Notes: a model not told the origin generated them from the letters alone. 49,009 nucleotides of DNA from an uncultured Opitutia bacterium (GCA_903840415.1 CAIMFY010000071.1:1-49009), one strand, 5' to 3'. Positions 16,606 to 27,561 are shown, counted from the stretch's first letter. A program made the numbers and translations.

Positions 16606-18641
16606 TCGCGGATTTTCAGACGGAGAATGGTGAGCGAGTTGGGGGGAAAACGGTGCGCGAAGACCGGACCAGCGACCGTGAATGATTCATCGCGGGGCGC
16701 GATCTTGCGCGGCGACTCGAAGGAATTTTCGTCATCGGCGCTACCCGAAGTCAGCACGGTGGCCCGCACGTCGGGCGTAATCCGCGCGACCCCGCGCAGC
16801 ACCACCTCCGCCTCGCGCGCCTCAGCAAACGGATTCGCCACCGTGATGATTAGATCGCCGGCGCGATCATCGCGTCCGGCGACGGCGAAGAGCGTGGGCA
16901 GCGAATCCGGATGGAAGGGTGGGAGCGGCGTGGCGCCGTAGGTCGCGACGTCGCGCGCAGGCAGCGACGGAAGCACGATCGGTGCGCCCTCAACCGTGAC
17001 GGGCACCACGAAATCGGGCCGGTTGCGCGCAAAGAGCGACTGCACGTGATACGACGCGGTGCCAAAGACGCGCGTGTTGTCGAACCAGATGAGGTCGGGC
17101 TGCCACTGGAACGCACCCGCCTTCGCAAAGAGCGGGGCGTAGGATGACATCGCGACGAGATCACCGTTGCGCACGAGCCCGGTCATGAACGCGGCCTCGG
17201 CGATGGCGCCGTGCAGCGTCGAGCGCATGCGGCCGTCGCGCACCGCAAATTCGCCGGCAAAGACCCGTGGCCCGCTGCGGGATTGCGCGTCGTAGCGCGT
17301 GGAGTTTTCCAAGAACCACTGCGCCGGACGATAGTAGTGCTCGTCGACGATATCCGCGGGCGTGCCACCGCGAAATTTATCCCACGCGAGTTTCCAGGAG
17401 CCGTCGTCCACGCCCGGACCGGCGCCACTGACGACTTGGATTTCCTGATGCTTCGCCTTGAGCGCCGCCTGAAAGATTTGGTAGCGCGCGAAATAATCCT
17501 CGCCCCACTGCTCGTTGCCGATGCCGAGTCGCTTCAGATGAAACGGGTCCGGGTGACCCATCGCGGCGCGCTTCGCGCCCCACATCGAAGTCGTCGGGCC
17601 GTTGGCAAACTCGATGAGGTCGAGCGCGTCCTGGACGAACGGATCGAGTTGGTCGAGCGGCACAAGTTGCTTGCTCTGGTATTGGCAAGCCATGCCGCAA
17701 TTCAGGATCGGCACCGGCTCGCAGCCGAGGTCCTCGCAGAGTTGAAAAAATTCAAAAAAGCCGAGGCCGTAGGTCTGGTAATACTGCGGCGCCGTCTGTC
17801 CGCGGATCGCATCTTGCCAGCGGTTCCAATTCTGCGGGCGCTCGGCGATGTCGCCGATCGTGTCCTTCCATTGGTAGCGGTTTGGCAGGTCTCGGCCCTC
17901 GACGATACAGCCACCGGGAAAACGCATGAAGGCCGGCTGCAGCTCCGCGAGCATCTGCGCCAGATCGGCGCGCAGGCCGTTGCGGCGGTCGTGAAACGTG
18001 TGCTCGGGAAAAAGTGAAACGACGTCGAGATCGACGCGGCCGGTCGCAGTCGCGAGCACGACGAGCCGCGCATGAGTCACCGTCCCGCTGCTCTTCAACG
18101 TGCCCTCGAGTTTTTTCCACACGGTCGTGAGACCGTCGAGTTTGCACTCGCCGAGCGGGCGGCCGGTTTCGTCTTCGAGCACCGCGCGCAAGGAACCAGC
18201 ATAATTCTCAGACGCCCGCGCGCGGACGGAAAAGAAATAGTTTTCGCCGGCCTTTAACGCGATACCGCCGTAACCGGAGTTCGCGATGCCGAAACCTTGG
18301 CCGGGTTTGGCAACCTCAAGGCGGAGGTAGTGCGGGTTTTTCGCGTTGAGCGGATCTGCGGTCGTTATGTCGATGCCGCCTTCGGCTCCACGAATTACCA
18401 AACTCCACGCATAGAGCGACTCGGCGTGCTCGAACGATCGATTCTGCACGAGTTCGGCGTAAAGACCGCCGTCGGCGCCGTAGTTAATGTCCTCGAAAAA
18501 AATCCCGTGGAGCAACGGACTGACGGCATGGCCCGGCGCGCCAGCTTCGATCGTGATGCGCGCGTTGAGATCAGCGGCGACAAGCGGGACCGGAATATTC
18601 GCCAGCAACCAGACTGCGAAAAATATGCGGTGAGGCTTCAT
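16602..18641 (-). CDS. GH51 alpha-L-arabinofuranosidase with carbohydrate-binding insert
   Basis: The 679-residue secreted enzyme (signal IFFAVWLLANIPVPLVAA) has the large GH51 layout. It begins SPLLHGIFFEDINYGADGGLYAELVQNRSFEH, then has a CBM4/9-like beta-sandwich insert (about 60-215), then the barrel with FMRFPGGCIVEG. Acid/base Glu377 is in LGIGNEQWGED and the likely nucleophile Glu464 in FAGEFAVRD. A C-terminal arabinofuranosidase beta domain follows. It removes alpha-L-arabinofuranosyl side groups from arabinan or arabinogalactan. It begins 12 bases after the agarase-like gene and overlaps GH35 by 4 bases. Its leader on the coding strand reads ACCTCCTGCC before the ATG, the complement rather than a copy of a Shine-Dalgarno. 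Confidence 0.93.
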   Translation of the reverse strand: MKPHRIFFAVWLLANIPVPLVAADLNARITIEAGAPGHAVSPLLHGIFFEDINYGADGGLYAELVQNRSFEHAESLYAWSLVIRGAEGGIDITTADPLNAKNPHYLRLEVAKPGQGFGIANSGYGGIALKAGENYFFSVRARASENYAGSLRAVLEDETGRPLGECKLDGLTTVWKKLEGTLKSSGTVTHARLVVLATATGRVDLDVVSLFPEHTFHDRRNGLRADLAQMLAELQPAFMRFPGGCIVEGRDLPNRYQWKDTIGDIAERPQNWNRWQDAIRGQTAPQYYQTYGLGFFEFFQLCEDLGCEPVPILNCGMACQYQSKQLVPLDQLDPFVQDALDLIEFANGPTTSMWGAKRAAMGHPDPFHLKRLGIGNEQWGEDYFARYQIFQAALKAKHQEIQVVSGAGPGVDDGSWKLAWDKFRGGTPADIVDEHYYRPAQWFLENSTRYDAQSRSGPRVFAGEFAVRDGRMRSTLHGAIAEAAFMTGLVRNGDLVAMSSYAPLFAKAGAFQWQPDLIWFDNTRVFGTASYHVQSLFARNRPDFVVPVTVEGAPIVLPSLPARDVATYGATPLPPFHPDSLPTLFAVAGRDDRAGDLIITVANPFAEAREAEVVLRGVARITPDVRATVLTSGSADDENSFESPRKIAPRDESFTVAGPVFAHRFPPNSLTILRLKIRE

Positions 18642-18653
18642 GGCAGGAGGTCG

Positions 18654-20444
18654 CTAAAGGCCCCAAGGTGTCGAGGGCGTGCCAGCTTCGGCGGCCTTCG
18701 GTTTCTGCGCGAAGGGCAAAAGTGTTCCGGCGTGAACATCGTGCAGTCGCTGATGGGTCACCTTCGCGGCTTCGACGAGTTCCGGATAAGGCCGGTCGGT
18801 CGAGTCGACGAGACCGATGCTGTAATTCTCGCCGTCAAACCGGCCGAGCACCGGCTCGTCGCGCCACGTGAACCAGTGCGCGCCGAGCGAATAGGGCAGC
18901 GAGACCGCCTGCTCGACGAAATAGCGGTAGGCATTGCCGCGCTCGGTCTGGTTCGCGACCTGCACCAACCCGGCGCCGAGCCCGTTCTCCGGCACGCCGA
19001 AGTGAAACTCGCCGATCAGAATCGGCCGGCCGCTGAGACGATGGGATCGCTCGAGCTGCTTGGTCGGCTCGTATTCGTAGACGTTGATGCTGCACACGTC
19101 GAAGACGCGCGCGAGGCGCATCACTTCGTCAGCCGGCTTGCCGCCGAAACGGATGCCAAGGTTGAGGTGGTTCGGATCGTATTTGCGGACGGCGGTGCAA
19201 ATCACGTCGAGGTAGTGCGCAAACGCACCGACGACAAATTGCCGCCGCTGCTTCGGCGTGTCGCCCGCGGCCAGGAATTCCTTCAGTTTGGCTTTGGTCG
19301 CCGTGTCGGGGCCGGCGAGAATCAAGTCTACAACTTCGCTTTCGCGATCGCCCCACGGCGGCTCGTTGCCGATGAAGTAGCCGATGACGAGCGGATCATC
19401 CTTGCGCGCGGTGCACTGGGTCTTCGCCGCCTCGTCGATCCCGGGCACAAAATCTTCCGCGTAGACATCCGGCACGCCGAGAAACGTCGTCTCCGGCGTG
19501 CGCGGCCAGCGGAGCATCTGGATGCTGGGCCGGCCGGCGCCACCGGTGTTGAGACCCCACGCGTCGAGCCGGCGTAGCTGGCGTTGCTGTGCGGCCACTT
19601 GCGCGGGCGTGGGCGTCGCGGTTGCGCCGCCGCGACCACTACCACCGAAACCGCCGATGCCATTCGAACTCGTCGACAAAAACAAATGCCCGTGCGGATC
19701 GACAAACCACCACACGCCGTCGATCTCTTCGACGCGGAAGAAGCCGGTAGCCTTCGCGCGGCCGGCCGTGTCTTTGTAACCGCCGAGTTCACAGTAACCG
19801 AAGTCGGCGCCGTGGCCGAACGATTTTTCCTCGGCGGCGAGCTCTTGATCGAGCTGCGCGCGGCTGTGAATCTTCCGCGGGTAATCGACGTGCACCCACT
19901 GCCCAAACTCATCGATGACCGGCTGGCCCTCGAGAAACTCCGAACCTTCATCCTGTTTCGCGAGATGGAGATTGCGCAGCTCGATGACGGGTTGGTTCAG
20001 CGGATAATCCATCGAAAGACCGATCGCTTCCACCGACTTTAATTCGCCGAACGGGCCCCACACCGACATCCAAAACGAATTCGTCCGCCGATTCGTCGCC
20101 GACGCGAGGTCGGTTCCTTTCTGGTCGTGACCGATCAGGTGCTGCAGCGGAATCGACGCCCGCAGCCAGACGTTTTGCCCAAAGGGCTGCAGTTCGACCC
20201 GCCGCGGCCCGTCCGCAGTGTAGATCCAAAGTGCGAACCGCTGTGGCGTGGAGGTTTTCATCTCGACGACGAGGTGCGTGTAACCCGACCAGTCCGACGG
20301 CAGCGCCGGATCGATTTCCGACAGCGAGAGTTTTCGCTCGCAGAGCACACCGTCGAACACGAGCCGGCGCGACGGCTCGGTTCCGTGCGCGACTCCAACC
20401 AGCGCAGCAACGACGCCAACCAGAAGAAGCACTCGTGTTTTCAT
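18654..20444 (-). CDS. GH50/agarase-like secreted glycoside hydrolase
   Basis: The 596-residue precursor has a signal peptide (TRVLLLVGVVAALVGVAHG), an N-terminal beta-sandwich (about 25-185) and a TIM barrel. The linker VIDEFGQWVHVDYPRKIHSR and the block GFFRVEEIDGVWWFVDPHGH resemble GH50-type beta-agarases and their relatives. Candidate catalytic residues are Glu361 in FIGNEPPWG and Glu479 in LIGEFHFG. True GH50 enzymes cut beta-1,4 bonds in agar-type galactans. Surrounding genes suggest pectic or arabinogalactan substrates instead, so this member may act on another galactan. A glycine-rich loop (GIGGFGGSGRGG) sits near the barrel start. The frame is open to 20756, but the signal peptide fixes ATG 20444. 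Confidence 0.78.
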   Translation of the reverse strand: MKTRVLLLVGVVAALVGVAHGTEPSRRLVFDGVLCERKLSLSEIDPALPSDWSGYTHLVVEMKTSTPQRFALWIYTADGPRRVELQPFGQNVWLRASIPLQHLIGHDQKGTDLASATNRRTNSFWMSVWGPFGELKSVEAIGLSMDYPLNQPVIELRNLHLAKQDEGSEFLEGQPVIDEFGQWVHVDYPRKIHSRAQLDQELAAEEKSFGHGADFGYCELGGYKDTAGRAKATGFFRVEEIDGVWWFVDPHGHLFLSTSSNGIGGFGGSGRGGATATPTPAQVAAQQRQLRRLDAWGLNTGGAGRPSIQMLRWPRTPETTFLGVPDVYAEDFVPGIDEAAKTQCTARKDDPLVIGYFIGNEPPWGDRESEVVDLILAGPDTATKAKLKEFLAAGDTPKQRRQFVVGAFAHYLDVICTAVRKYDPNHLNLGIRFGGKPADEVMRLARVFDVCSINVYEYEPTKQLERSHRLSGRPILIGEFHFGVPENGLGAGLVQVANQTERGNAYRYFVEQAVSLPYSLGAHWFTWRDEPVLGRFDGENYSIGLVDSTDRPYPELVEAAKVTHQRLHDVHAGTLLPFAQKPKAAEAGTPSTPWGL

Positions 20445-20446
20445 AT

Positions 20447-21472
20447 TTATTTCGGCGGCAGCAATTCGATGTGCGTCGGCGCGTCGCGATCGCAGGTGAG
20501 CCAGCCGTCGGCAAATTTCAGCTCCACAACTTGGATCGAACTGCGCTTCATGTTGGGCACGCCGGGGTGGACGAAATAAAATAGAAACGCGCGATCGCCG
20601 CTCAGCACCACTTCCGGATGGTGGCCGCCATTTTGGTCGTCCGTGCCCGTGCCCGGCCGATCGAGGAGGCTCGCGGGCTGGCGTTCCCACGTGAGCGCAT
20701 CGTCGGAGCGGTAGGCGCCGAGCCCGATGTTGCCGAGCAAATCGATCAACAGCCAATAATGACCGTGCCAGAAAAACGCCACCGGCGCCTCGCCGCGATC
20801 ACGCGGGAGATGCGCGGAACCTTTGTCGGTCCAGCGGTAGAGATCTGGGCTGTCGGCGTAGAAAATGGTCTTGCCGGTGCGCTCGTTGTTATACCACAGG
20901 CGCCACGTGCCGTCGGGCAAACGCAGCACGCAGGGATCGATGACCTTGTCGGTGACGAGCGGAAGCGTGCCTTCGTATTTCCAGTGCTTCAAATCGGGGC
21001 TCGTGACGTGGACAATGTTTCGCGGGTGCTGCCAGTCCGTGAAAATGCCCGGCACCACCGTGACGAACAGGTGATAGACGCCGAGATCGTAGGTCAGCGC
21101 CGGTGCCCAAAACGTCGGCGAGTCGCCGGCGGTGTCAGGAATGTCTTTCGGAAAATCGACGGTGCCGCGGTAGGTCCACACCGCGCCATCGGTCGATTCG
21201 GCGATGCCGATCGGTGTGCCGTGGACCCACGTGACGGCGGTGAGGCCAGGGACGTTGGCGCGGCGGTTGGTGTAAAACATCAGCCACTTTTTTTCCGCCC
21301 GATCGTAGATAATCGAAGGATCGGCGGCGCCGTCGAAGATCGGATCGCGGTAGAGTGGCTTCGGCGCAATTTTCCCAGCGGAGTTGTCGGCCGCTTCTGC
21401 GGCGAAACTCGCAACGGCCACAAAGAACGAAGCGAGAAGAAGAAGTCCGGAATACAATCCGGCACGATTCAT
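20447..21472 (-). CDS. GH43-like five-bladed beta-propeller glycosidase
   Basis: The protein has a signal peptide (AGLYSGLLLLASFFVAVASFA) and a five-bladed propeller of the GH43 clan. The three acidic residues expected of GH43 are visible: Asp51 (GAADPSII, general base), Asp179 (KVIDPCVL, pKa modulator) and Glu228 (RGEAPVAF, general acid). Family members act on alpha-L-arabinofuranosides, beta-xylosides or beta-galactosides. Given its neighbours, arabinofuranosidase or exo-galactanase activity is likely. Its stop is 2 bases before the next start, and it is probably the first gene of the glycosidase operon. I chose ATG 21472 for its signal peptide; ATG 21490 and GTG 21514 are alternatives. Confidence 0.85.
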   Translation of the reverse strand: MNRAGLYSGLLLLASFFVAVASFAAEAADNSAGKIAPKPLYRDPIFDGAADPSIIYDRAEKKWLMFYTNRRANVPGLTAVTWVHGTPIGIAESTDGAVWTYRGTVDFPKDIPDTAGDSPTFWAPALTYDLGVYHLFVTVVPGIFTDWQHPRNIVHVTSPDLKHWKYEGTLPLVTDKVIDPCVLRLPDGTWRLWYNNERTGKTIFYADSPDLYRWTDKGSAHLPRDRGEAPVAFFWHGHYWLLIDLLGNIGLGAYRSDDALTWERQPASLLDRPGTGTDDQNGGHHPEVVLSGDRAFLFYFVHPGVPNMKRSSIQVVELKFADGWLTCDRDAPTHIELLPPK

Positions 21473-21520
21473 CGATCCGAGCAGGGGCATAGGTGATTTT
21501 TGACGATAGGCCACCCACTG

Positions 21521-21535
21521 CCGCAGGCAATGCGG
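21521..21535. promoter_or_regulatory. Small inverted repeat upstream of the glycosidase operon
   Basis: CCGCA (21521-21525) and TGCGG (21531-21535) form a perfect 5-bp inverted repeat around 5 bases, in the roughly 115-base region between the peptidase stop and the GH43 start. It could be a half-site pair for an operon regulator. It is short enough to be chance in GC-rich DNA, and no regulator gene is nearby. Confidence 0.2.
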
Positions 21536-21586
21536 ACCTCATCTGCCGGTCAGATCGGCGTGATCCCGCTCAATGCTCGGCGAACG

Positions 21587-24500
21587 TCAGCGCTCACCGA
21601 GCACGAGCGTGCCGGTCTGCGCCGCTTGATCGCGTGCAAATTCGATCGTGACCGATTCACCGGGGTGCAAGTTCTTGAGCGCCTCGGACAGCGCCTTCAG
21701 GTTCGGGGTTTTCGTGGCACCCAGTGCCAGCAAACGATCGCCCGCGCGCAGTCCGGCTTTTTCTGCGCCCGATCCGGGCTGCACACTGCCAACTCGCACG
21801 CCTTCGCCTTCGAAGGCCATGTCAGGCACGATGCCCGTGGCGGCCCGACGAACCGACGATGCCGGCGGAGTGGCGGCAGTCGGGGCGCCCGAGAAATGCA
21901 GCGGCTCGGGACGGACAGCGAGGTAGTCGGCTGCCTCTTTCAGGATCGCGCCGACTTTGGTCATACCCGCGTAGTCGATCTTTTCGGGCGTGTCGGTTGG
22001 CCGGTGATAGTCGGTGGCGACCGAGGCGAAGAGTTGCACGGCGGGGACGCCAGCTTCGACAAAGGCGGTGTGGTCCGAGGCGTCGACATCTTTGGTGACC
22101 GGATTCGTTGGCACGCCGGTGACCGCCGTTGCGCCCATAAAAATGAAGGTCCACTCGCGCGCCGATCCGGCCCCGAAGATCGTCACCTTGCCCTCCTGCA
22201 GTCGTCCCACCGTGTCCAAATTCAGATCGGCGATGTGCGTCGACAACGGAAACGCAGCTCCGGGAATCTTCGCCGTTTGAACATAGTGGCGCGAGCCCAG
22301 CAGCCCGGCCTCCTCGGCGGTGAACGCCGCAAAGATGACGGTACGCTCGGGTTTCGCCACGGCGGTGAGTCGCGCGAGTTCGAGCAGCACCGCGACACCG
22401 GAGGCGTTGTCGTCGGCACCGGGATGCAGTTTGCCCTTGGCTCCGGCCCGCGCATCGGGCCAGCCAAAACCAAGATGATCGTAATGCGCCGAGACGATCA
22501 GCGCCTGACCGGCAAAAGCGGCGCTCGCACCCGGCATGATGCCGATGACATTCTTGACGGCAACCGGCTGGCCGCTTTCGCCGGCCACGGTGAACGGCTG
22601 GAAAAAGCGGCCGGCTCCGTTCGCCCCCGACACCAGCGGTAAAAGGCCGAGCTGGGTAAAACGTTCGGCGACGTAATCGGCGGCCGTATCCAGGCCCTTG
22701 GTGCCGATTCCGCGACCCTCGCGCTCGGGCGCGGCCAGCCACTCGACATCGGGCTTCAGCCGCGACGTGTCGAAGACCGGCTTCGTTTCGGCCAGGGCCT
22801 TGCGCAACGCCAGCTTGATAGGCCGGGCGCCCGGAATCAGATCGCGCACCAGCGGAGAGTCTTGGGCGGGCCATTCGCCCTTGGCCTCGTTGACCGCTTC
22901 GTCGCCGGCGAACACCAACCAGGAATATTTGCCGTAGTGGGGCAATTTACGGGCGAGGGCATCCGCCGCTGCCGCGCTCGAAGCCGTCACGTAAACGAGG
23001 ACGGACGATGGATTCTGCGGATGGCGCACGCCCACAATCACACTCCGCCCGTCGGGCGCGTAGCGACTGTCGCCCACCCGCAACACGCCTTGCGTCAGCG
23101 ACGCCGCCGCGGGCGCCAGCGCCCCAACGACCACCGGCGCAAATTTGTTGTTCGCGCCCAACACCCACACCGCGTGATCGGCCGGCAAGGTGCTCAGCTG
23201 GCTGTCGGCGACCGCTTCGACGCCCTCCTTGGTCCACGCTTTCATGAGGCCGGCATAGAGCCCCGCGCCGTCGGCGGGCGTGACGATCAGGACTTTTTTT
23301 GCGCCGAACGCCTTCGACAGCGAGGGCGGCGTCTCGAACGGACTGAGGCGACGGTAGAGCTGAAACTGCGGGTCGATCTCGATGCGTTGCGCCGGCGCGC
23401 CGAGGTCCAGGCTCAGTTGCACGCGCGTGTGGTCGGCCGGCATCGCCACGGTGCGCGTGACCACGCCGGCCGCTGTCTGGATCGCCACGGGCACATCGAG
23501 TGCGAAGCGGCGGCCGGGTTGCACCTGAGCCAGCGTGAGATCCAGCGTATTGCCGCGGACCGCGGCATTTTCCAATTTCAACTCGGGCGTGCCCGTGACC
23601 GTGATCCACTGGTCGAAGAACGGCTTCAGGTTCCGGCCCGTGACCGCCTCGAAACTTTTTCGGATGTCGTCGAAGCTCGCGGCCGAGAAACAGTGATCGC
23701 GGTAGAATTTCTGCAGCGACTGGACGAAAAGTTCATCGCCGATCTGCTCGCGCAACATATTCCAGACCATCGCGGTCTTGCCGTAGCCGATCGCCTCGGT
23801 GACGGCGTTGGAGCGGCTTTGGAAGCGAGTTAGCGGGAAATCCGTCTCGGGCGCGACATAGTCGGTGACGCGCTGCAGGATGTCGCGGCGATGTTCCGCG
23901 CCCTGCCCGCGCTGCTCCGCAATCAGGTGATCCGCGAGGTAGGCGGTGAGACCCTCGCACCAGTTGCCGCCGACGAAATCGACGTAGACGCCGTTGCCCC
24001 ACCAGTTGTGCAGCAACTCGTGCGGATACGACGAGTGCAGGATGAACGGCAGGCGGATGACCTGTTCGCCCAACAGTGTGAACGAAGGCATCCCGTAACC
24101 GGTTTCCCAAAAATTTTCGACCAGCGCGAATTTGGTGTAAGGGTAAGGACCGAGCAGGCCGCGATACATTTCCAGATATTCGGCCGTGGCTTGGAGGTAG
24201 CGATCGGCCATCGCCTGATCGGGCTGGCGCAGAAACGCCATCGCGGTGACCGCACCCGCGGCGCGCGAATACTCGGTGAACCGCGCCGCGATCAAATAAA
24301 CCTCCTCGGTCGGCGTCGCGACCGACCAGCGTTCCCGCGCGCTGTGGCCGCCGTCCGCGGCGGCGGAAATACTCCTCTCGCCCTGACTCACTGATTTCCA
24401 GCCGGCCGGCAGCTCGGATTGCAGCGTGAAGGTGAGCAGCTCGTCCTTGAACTGGGGCACCCAATGCGTCGAGCCCGCCAGATAAACGCCGCGCTCCTCG

Positions 24501-24988
24501 ATCAAACCGGGCGACTGGCTAAACCCGCGCGCATATTCGTCGCCCTGCTGCTGGACGGGATGGTTGATGACGCCCTCATACGCCAGCTCGCCGCTGAATT
24601 CCCGGCCTGCCACGGCACCCGCCACCCGATAGAGATCGACGGGCACGCGCATCGCCGGATTCTCGTCCTCGCGATCCATCCCGACATCGGCCGCCGCCAC
24701 GTGCGATTTGATCCGGGTGAGTGCGAGGCCGCCCGGCAGTTCGATCAGTTTCAGATCGGAGTTCAGCGACAGGGTCAACGGGTCGCTAACCAAGGCCGCG
24801 GGAATTTTCACTCGGTCCCGAACCCGGACATGATGAGTCGCTGGATCGACGGTGACAGTGAGATCGTGGTGAACCACGGCCCCGGGACGCGCCGGTTGGG
24901 CCAATCCAACCTGAGACAGCTGCAAGAGCAGCGCACCGGCCAGACCGAGGGTAGAAACCATTGAACGGGGTAGTCGCATGGAAGTCAT
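21587..24988 (-). CDS. Secreted M1-like/M28 fusion peptidase with PDZ domain
   Basis: This 1133-residue exported protein joins two metallopeptidase modules. After a signal peptide (VSTLGLAGALLLQLSQVGLA) comes an M1 aminopeptidase-like region with zinc motif HELLH (323-327) and a downstream ligand Glu345 in NWCEG. The usual GxMEN motif is replaced by ETGYGMPSF. A second region (about 720-1010) is an M28 aminopeptidase: SAHYDHLGFG, GADDNASGVAVLLE, FTAEEAGLLGS, NLDTVG and DYHRPTD supply the two-zinc ligands and the catalytic Glu. A PDZ domain (about 1030-1133, MAFEGEGVRVGSVQPGSGAE, AGLRAGDRLLAL) ends the chain. ATG 24988 is preceded by GGAG. The protein probably digests extracytoplasmic peptides. 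The AKR gene lies upstream. Confidence 0.88.
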   Translation of the reverse strand: MTSMRLPRSMVSTLGLAGALLLQLSQVGLAQPARPGAVVHHDLTVTVDPATHHVRVRDRVKIPAALVSDPLTLSLNSDLKLIELPGGLALTRIKSHVAAADVGMDREDENPAMRVPVDLYRVAGAVAGREFSGELAYEGVINHPVQQQGDEYARGFSQSPGLIEERGVYLAGSTHWVPQFKDELLTFTLQSELPAGWKSVSQGERSISAAADGGHSARERWSVATPTEEVYLIAARFTEYSRAAGAVTAMAFLRQPDQAMADRYLQATAEYLEMYRGLLGPYPYTKFALVENFWETGYGMPSFTLLGEQVIRLPFILHSSYPHELLHNWWGNGVYVDFVGGNWCEGLTAYLADHLIAEQRGQGAEHRRDILQRVTDYVAPETDFPLTRFQSRSNAVTEAIGYGKTAMVWNMLREQIGDELFVQSLQKFYRDHCFSAASFDDIRKSFEAVTGRNLKPFFDQWITVTGTPELKLENAAVRGNTLDLTLAQVQPGRRFALDVPVAIQTAAGVVTRTVAMPADHTRVQLSLDLGAPAQRIEIDPQFQLYRRLSPFETPPSLSKAFGAKKVLIVTPADGAGLYAGLMKAWTKEGVEAVADSQLSTLPADHAVWVLGANNKFAPVVVGALAPAAASLTQGVLRVGDSRYAPDGRSVIVGVRHPQNPSSVLVYVTASSAAAADALARKLPHYGKYSWLVFAGDEAVNEAKGEWPAQDSPLVRDLIPGARPIKLALRKALAETKPVFDTSRLKPDVEWLAAPEREGRGIGTKGLDTAADYVAERFTQLGLLPLVSGANGAGRFFQPFTVAGESGQPVAVKNVIGIMPGASAAFAGQALIVSAHYDHLGFGWPDARAGAKGKLHPGADDNASGVAVLLELARLTAVAKPERTVIFAAFTAEEAGLLGSRHYVQTAKIPGAAFPLSTHIADLNLDTVGRLQEGKVTIFGAGSAREWTFIFMGATAVTGVPTNPVTKDVDASDHTAFVEAGVPAVQLFASVATDYHRPTDTPEKIDYAGMTKVGAILKEAADYLAVRPEPLHFSGAPTAATPPASSVRRAATGIVPDMAFEGEGVRVGSVQPGSGAEKAGLRAGDRLLALGATKTPNLKALSEALKNLHPGESVTIEFARDQAAQTGTLVLGER

Positions 24989-25074
24989 CGCCGGCTCCGC
25001 ACGTCTCAAGGGCGGCGGGCCCGCCGAGGAAGACTCAGTCCGGCTGGTGGGCGCTGGCAAGGCTGAGCTCCGAA

Positions 25075-25989
25075 TTATCCCGCCAGCGCGCGGTTGATGC
25101 GCTGGATCGCTTCGTCCACTTCCGCCGTGTTCTTGAAGCCGATGATCACCGCGTCGATGTCCTTGCACGCCATTGCGAAGCGGATGGCCTTGTCGCGATC
25201 GGCGGGATCGGTGAACAGGCCGTTGCCGATGAGTTTCATCCCGATCACACCGCGGCCTTTCGCGTGCATGCTCTTGATCTGGGTGAGCACAGGATCGACG
25301 GGATTGGTCTCGGTCGCGGTGTAACCCCGGCCGCCGGGGCCATCCACGTATTTGCCCTGCGGGTTAACGCGCACCAGATGCACTTCGTTGAACGACGAGG
25401 CGGTGGCATCGCGCAGCGCCGGCAAATTGTGACAGGAGACACCCTTGGCCCGAATCCATTTTCTCGCCTTGGCTTCATCGAAGCCATCCATAATCCGCTT
25501 CCAAGTATCCATGCCGGTCCAACCGGCGACGATTTGACTGTGGATCAAGACACTGTCGATGTAGTCGGTGTTGAGTTTTTTGCGCTCAGCGTCGATGGCG
25601 GCAAGCGGGTCGCTCGGCTGGCCGGAGATTTTGGTCTGCACGAACAGCTTTTCGCGCGGCAGACCCTTGATGGCATCGCCGACCCAGCTGACGGTCGCAT
25701 AATTATCGCTGGTGTCGAAGGAGGTAATACCTTGATCGTAGGCGTGGCGGATGACGCGAACGAAGTTCTCCTTGCCCAGCGCAACTTGGACCTTTCCGCC
25801 ATCGACGCCCGTGCCCATGCCCAAGCGGCTCAGCCTGATCCCGGTCCGGCCCAGCGGAACCTGATCGACGGCGGTGCGCTTGGCGGTTGGATCCGAAGTA
25901 GAGAATGCCAACGGCGACAGCAGCGCGGTGCCGGCCAGCGCGGCCGAGGTGCGGATGAATTCACGGCGATTGAGTGAGCGAGGTAGCAT
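25075..25989 (-). CDS. Tat-exported aldo/keto reductase
   Basis: The 304-residue protein starts with a twin-arginine signal (NRREFIRTSAALAGTALLSP), so it is probably folded with its cofactor and exported. The barrel is an NAD(P)H-dependent aldo/keto reductase. The tetrad is present: Asp and Tyr in SFDTSDNYAT, Lys in FVQTKI, His in SVLIHSQI. The C-terminal IIGFKNTAEVDEAI is the usual cofactor-binding region. Substrates are unknown; aldehydes or keto groups of sugars are plausible because GH51 lies 21 bases upstream in the same orientation. The source of reduced cofactor in the periplasm is unclear; some Tat-exported relatives hold NADP tightly. It may be co-transcribed with GH51. Confidence 0.9.
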   Translation of the reverse strand: MLPRSLNRREFIRTSAALAGTALLSPLAFSTSDPTAKRTAVDQVPLGRTGIRLSRLGMGTGVDGGKVQVALGKENFVRVIRHAYDQGITSFDTSDNYATVSWVGDAIKGLPREKLFVQTKISGQPSDPLAAIDAERKKLNTDYIDSVLIHSQIVAGWTGMDTWKRIMDGFDEAKARKWIRAKGVSCHNLPALRDATASSFNEVHLVRVNPQGKYVDGPGGRGYTATETNPVDPVLTQIKSMHAKGRGVIGMKLIGNGLFTDPADRDKAIRFAMACKDIDAVIIGFKNTAEVDEAIQRINRALAG

Positions 25990-26010
25990 GAGCCAGCGGT
26001 CCGAAGCTCG

Positions 26011-27561
<1,551 letters not shown>

